Assembly (NCBI GenBank): GCA_030149625.1
Contig: JASLHP010000093.1
Coordinates: forward strand, 1-9,560
DNA length: 9,560 nt
Direction: 5' to 3'
From: Solirubrobacteraceae bacterium
GTDB lineage: Bacteria > Actinomycetota > Thermoleophilia > Solirubrobacterales > Solirubrobacteraceae
In this document: piece after piece, positions 6,541 through 9,560 of the stretch
Position numbering within the stretch: the first letter of the stretch is position 1
Layout of the letters: the number at the start of each line of letters is the position of its first letter
Made by a program: the position numbers and the translations under genes
The notes under the pieces: generated by a model
The model's input: the letters and a program-made list of their open reading frames with translations, nothing else
What the model was told of the DNA's origin: nothing
Databases searched by the model: none

Positions 6541-7830
6541 TCACCGCCGTCCGATTCCCTCGTAGATCAACCCCGCGGCACGTACGGCCTGCTTATCCAG
6601 AGCGTTGCGCCCGTCGACGATCACCTCGCCCTTCATGCCCGCGGCGACCGCGCTCCAGTCGAGCTCCAGGAACTCGCGCCACTCCGTGACCAGCACGACC
6701 GCGTCGGCCCCCTCGATCGCGGCGAGCGGCGAGTCGGAGAACTCGATCCCGGAGACCATCGAGCGTGCCTGCTCCTCGGCGACCGGGTCATACGCGACGA
6801 CGCTCGCGCCATCCGCGTGCAGCCGCGCGGAGAGCACGAGCGAGGAGGCCTCGCGCATGTCGTCGGTGTTCGGCTTGAACGCCAGCCCGAGCAGCGCCAC
6901 GCGCTTGCCCACGAGCCCACCCAGATGCTTGTGCAGCTTGCCGATCACACGCCGCTTCTGCAGCTCGTTGACCTCGGTGACAGCCGTCAGCAGCTGGAAG
7001 TGATAGCCGGAGTTGCCCGCGAGCTGCTTGAGCGCGTCGACGTCCTTCGGGAAGCAGGAGCCGCCGTAGCCGATGCCGGCCTGCAGGAACTTCGCGCCGA
7101 TGCGGTCGTCGAGGCCCATGCCGCGCGCGACCTCGACGACGTCGGCGCCGGTCTCCTCGCAGACGTTGGCGATCTCGTTGATGAACGAGATCTTCGTCGC
7201 CAGGAAGGCGTTTGAGGCGAGCTTGACCATCTCGGCGCTGGCCACGTCGGTACGCACGAGCGGCGCCTGCAGCGGCGCGTAGAGCTCGGCGACCGCATCG
7301 CCGGCCCAGCCGTCGTCGTCGCCGACGACGACGCGGTCGGGGTGCAGGAAGTCCGCCACGGCCGAGCCCTCCTTCAGGAACTCGGGGCACGAGACATAGC
7401 CGAGCGCGTCCTTGCCCTGTTCTCCGAAGACCCGCAGCAGCGAGGCGCCCGTGCCGCAAGGCACGGTCGACTTCATGACCAGCGCGCGGTTCTCGGCGGG
7501 CGGGATCGCATCGACGACGGCGTGCACGGCGGACAGGTCGGCGTCGCCCGAGTAGGTGGGCGGCGTCCCGACGGCGATGAACAGCAGCCGTGCGTGCTCG
7601 AGCGCGCTCGAGATGTCGGTGGAGAAGTGCATGCGCTCGGCGTTGCGCACGAGCAGCTCTTCGAGCCCCGGCTCATAGATCGGCACCTCGCCTCGGCGCA
7701 GCCGCTCGATCTTGGCCGCGTCGATGTCCACGCACCGGACGTCGCTGCCGAGCTCGGCGAAGCCGGCCGCCGTCACCAACCCGACGTAGCCGGTCCCGAT
7801 CACGCCGATTGGCTCACGTGTGGCGCTCAT
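6541..7830 (-). CDS. ugd: UDP-glucose 6-dehydrogenase
   Basis: This enzyme oxidises UDP-glucose to UDP-glucuronate with two NAD molecules, giving precursors for acidic polysaccharides and glycolipids. The product has 429 residues, normal for the bacterial type. Seen are the NAD-binding GTGYVG (12-17), AVGTPP (86-91), STVPCGTG (121-128), CPEFLKEGSAVADF (148-161), the substrate-domain KLASNAFLATKISFINE (203-219), the catalytic-cysteine motif GIGYGGSCFPKD (252-263, Cys259) and the C-terminal LGLAFKPNTDDMREA (314-328). UDP-mannose/N-acetylmannosamine dehydrogenases share these motifs, but the FLKEGSAVADF segment and overall fit favour UDP-glucose. The ATG at 7830 was chosen because it directly precedes the NAD loop; its ribosome site is weak. 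It lies 55 bp after atpC and 13 bp before the nucleotidyltransferase, so it heads the sugar-nucleotide group. Confidence 0.95.
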   Translation of the reverse strand: MSATREPIGVIGTGYVGLVTAAGFAELGSDVRCVDIDAAKIERLRRGEVPIYEPGLEELLVRNAERMHFSTDISSALEHARLLFIAVGTPPTYSGDADLSAVHAVVDAIPPAENRALVMKSTVPCGTGASLLRVFGEQGKDALGYVSCPEFLKEGSAVADFLHPDRVVVGDDDGWAGDAVAELYAPLQAPLVRTDVASAEMVKLASNAFLATKISFINEIANVCEETGADVVEVARGMGLDDRIGAKFLQAGIGYGGSCFPKDVDALKQLAGNSGYHFQLLTAVTEVNELQKRRVIGKLHKHLGGLVGKRVALLGLAFKPNTDDMREASSLVLSARLHADGASVVAYDPVAEEQARSMVSGIEFSDSPLAAIEGADAVVLVTEWREFLELDWSAVAAGMKGEVIVDGRNALDKQAVRAAGLIYEGIGRR

Positions 7831-7863
7831 GAAGCGGGGAAGGCTAGCTGTTGGGCGCGAGGA

Positions 7864-7883
7864 GCGGCAGCGTCACGTGCCGC
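7864..7883 (-). terminator. Hairpin between atpC and ugd, possible end of the ATP synthase operon
   Basis: On the minus strand GCGGCA (7883-7878) pairs with TGCCGC (7869-7864) around an 8-nt loop, starting 2 nt after the atpC stop. It is followed by TCCTCGCGCC without a T run. The stem is real, but stop efficiency is doubtful. No clear ugd promoter was found in the 55-bp gap, so read-through from the atp operon is possible. Confidence 0.3.
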
Positions 7884-7885
7884 GA

Positions 7886-8293
7886 CTACCGTGCGACCGC
7901 GAGGAAGGCTTCGTAGCGCTGGCGGTCGCGTAGCGCGCGGGCTCGCTCCTCGCTGTTCTCCGGGGCACGCTCGGCGCTGGAGCGCGCCAGCGACAGTTTC
8001 TCCTCCAGGGCTGGGCGGTCGAGCTGCTCGGGAGCGATCGCCTCCTCGACGAGCACCAACGCGCGGTTGTCCGCGAACTGCAGGTAGCCCTCGGCCTGAG
8101 CGAAGCGCACGATCTCCTCCTCCGAGCGGTACAGCCGCAGCTCGGTCGGTTCGAGCATCGCCAGCACCGGCTCGTGGTTGGCGAGGATGCCGATCGAGCC
8201 GATGGCGGTGAACGTCGAGAGCATTTCGACCTCGTCGGAGAACACCTCGCCCTCTGGCGTCAGGACTTCCACTGGGAACTTGGAGTGCGCCAC
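7886..8293 (-). CDS. atpC: ATP synthase F1 epsilon subunit
   Basis: The epsilon subunit belongs to the central stalk of F1, couples gamma rotation to the c-ring and can inhibit ATP hydrolysis. The product has 135 residues, normal length. Residues 1-85 form the beta sandwich (KFPVEVLTPEGEVFSDEVEM; TAIGSIGILANHEPVLAML), and about 88-135 are the two-helix tail rich in Glu, Arg and Ala (LEEKLSLARSSAE onward). The start is GTG at 8293, three bases after the atpD stop TAG, with AAGGA located in the end of atpD 7 nt before it. Translation is probably coupled to atpD. Confidence 0.96.
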   Translation of the reverse strand: MAHSKFPVEVLTPEGEVFSDEVEMLSTFTAIGSIGILANHEPVLAMLEPTELRLYRSEEEIVRFAQAEGYLQFADNRALVLVEEAIAPEQLDRPALEEKLSLARSSAERAPENSEERARALRDRQRYEAFLAVAR

Positions 8294-8296
8294 GGG

Positions 8297-9560
<1,264 letters not shown>

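Noticed and set aside
4494..6689. Very long open frame on the plus strand (731 codons)
   Set aside because: It lies opposite the isomerase, nucleotidyltransferase and dehydrogenase genes, all with clear catalytic motifs. Its translation is Arg/His/Ala/Asp-rich and resembles no protein. Long antisense frames are normal at this GC content.
7312..7332. Near-perfect inverted repeat of GTC/GAC triplets, 10-bp arms
   Set aside because: It is inside ugd and is explained by codons for a Val-Val-Val-Gly-Asp-Asp-Asp stretch; no regulatory role is needed.

Overview
The window is a stretch of high-GC chromosome (GC clearly above 60%, by eye) in which every confident protein gene lies on the minus strand, so transcription runs from high to low coordinates. 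Gene content and order (atpD-atpC, sugar-nucleotide genes, an actinobacterial-type ahcY, hpf next to secA) point to an actinomycete. Thermoleophilia/Solirubrobacterales is my best guess, by inference from the gene mix rather than from any marker sequence. I see no mobile element, CRISPR array, tRNA or rRNA.

Layout in transcription order: (1) 9560-7886, the end of the ATP synthase operon: atpD (5' end outside the window) and atpC. (2) 7830-4272, a sugar-nucleotide cluster: UDP-glucose 6-dehydrogenase, a mannose-1-phosphate guanylyltransferase-like enzyme, and a bifunctional phosphoglucose/phosphomannose isomerase. (3) 4242-2679, S-adenosylhomocysteine hydrolase (ahcY), preceded by a clear SAH riboswitch. 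(4) 2671-1673, a second, paralogous sugar nucleotidyltransferase 7 bp after ahcY. (5) 1672-1204, a 469-bp gene-free region holding a terminator-like hairpin, a tandem repeat and three back-to-back hairpins. (6) 1203-1, a short-form ribosome hibernation factor (hpf/raiA) and the N-terminal third of secA, which leaves the window.

How the genes work together: the isomerase supplies mannose-6-phosphate, a phosphomannomutase (not in this window) would make mannose-1-phosphate, and one or both nucleotidyltransferases would activate it to an NDP-sugar. The dehydrogenase makes UDP-glucuronate. These feed cell-envelope glycans. AhcY removes S-adenosylhomocysteine, and its riboswitch should raise expression when SAH builds up. 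Hpf and SecA handle ribosome dormancy and protein export; their adjacency is also seen in mycobacteria.

Most interesting are the SAH riboswitch, where two departures from the usual core look like a compensatory G/C swap, and the three-hairpin array at 1430-1485. The last hairpin of that array has a UUCG loop and a U tail on the plus strand, the only sign of plus-strand transcription in the window.
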